5,236 bases of DNA, from NCBI GenBank assembly GCA_035283185.1, contig DATEUJ010000015.1:1-5236 (forward strand). Direction: 5' to 3'. The stretch comes from DASSFZ01 sp035283185. Lineage in GTDB: Bacteria; Chloroflexota; Anaerolineae; Fen-1058. A program made the translations under genes and the position numbers. Below, one piece after another: positions 5,194 to 5,236 of this stretch (the first letter of the stretch is position 1; every line of letters begins with the position of its first letter). A model generated the notes under the pieces. It was not told the DNA's origin and did not search any database. It saw nothing but the letters and a program-made list of their open reading frames with translations.

Positions 5194-5236
5194 ATGTCTA
5201 CCGCGCAGATCACGATCCCATTGGATATTCCGGATG
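5194..5236 (+). CDS. N-terminal fragment of a protein, possibly ISL3-type transposase (runs off right edge)
   Basis: The first 14 codons read MSTAQITIPLDIPD and continue past the window. The 'ITIPLDIPD-V' opening resembles, from memory, the start of ISL3-family transposases, where a zinc-binding Cys motif and DDE domain would follow; none of that is visible. Small antitoxin-like proteins can also begin in a similar way, so the identity is uncertain. The start is supported by GGAAAGG at 8 nt. The gene is divergent from the minus-strand repeat protein, and its arrival may have removed that protein's 5' end. Confidence 0.45.
   Translation, partial: MSTAQITIPLDIPD

Overview
The window is a bacterial chromosome segment, GC-rich over the first 4.6 kb. 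It is built around a complete two-component signalling operon on the plus strand. A long multi-sensor kinase (TM-HAMP-PAS-GAF-GAF-GAF-kinase), weak or absent Shine-Dalgarno sequences at several starts, frequent short palindromes and mixed IS debris fit a member of the Chloroflexota (Anaerolineae-like). That assignment is inference from style, not a database match.

Layout. Positions 1-132 hold the outer end of an insertion element. On the minus strand this comprises the first ~20 codons of a transposase-like protein, its Shine-Dalgarno, a good extended -10 promoter and probably the element's terminal sequence. From ~137/161 to 3430 runs a hybrid-free membrane histidine kinase. It is followed after 19 bp by a single-domain receiver protein (3450-3878), which overlaps by ATGA an OmpR/PhoB-type DNA-binding response regulator (3875-4570). 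The kinase probably integrates membrane or extracytoplasmic and cytoplasmic (PAS/GAF) signals and phosphorylates one or both regulators. The winged-helix regulator is the transcriptional output; the lone receiver could compete for phosphate, act as a sink or bind a protein partner. After the operon come a ~24-codon scrap that looks like the C-terminal end of another receiver domain and a strong hairpin terminator (4684-4709) placed to serve both strands.

From 4723 the sequence is visibly less GC-rich. A minus-strand reading frame here encodes a protein with two ~70-residue tandem units, each with a conserved FCPDDV motif and a CQL-TT-EGD motif. Its frame stays open past its only candidate start (TTG) to the window edge, so it may have lost its N-terminus. 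At the right edge (5194) a plus-strand gene begins with a good Shine-Dalgarno; its first 14 residues resemble the start of ISL3-type transposases.

The most notable feature is a family of short GC-rich palindromic elements embedded in the coding sequence. Two copies of a 43-bp element (42/43 identical) lie in the same reading frame inside the first and second GAF domains of the kinase. A structurally similar hairpin encodes the C-terminal tail of the receiver protein, and its right flank supplies the Shine-Dalgarno of the next gene. This resembles protein-invading palindromic repeats (as in Rickettsia RPEs) but in an unrelated sequence and probably an unrelated lineage.
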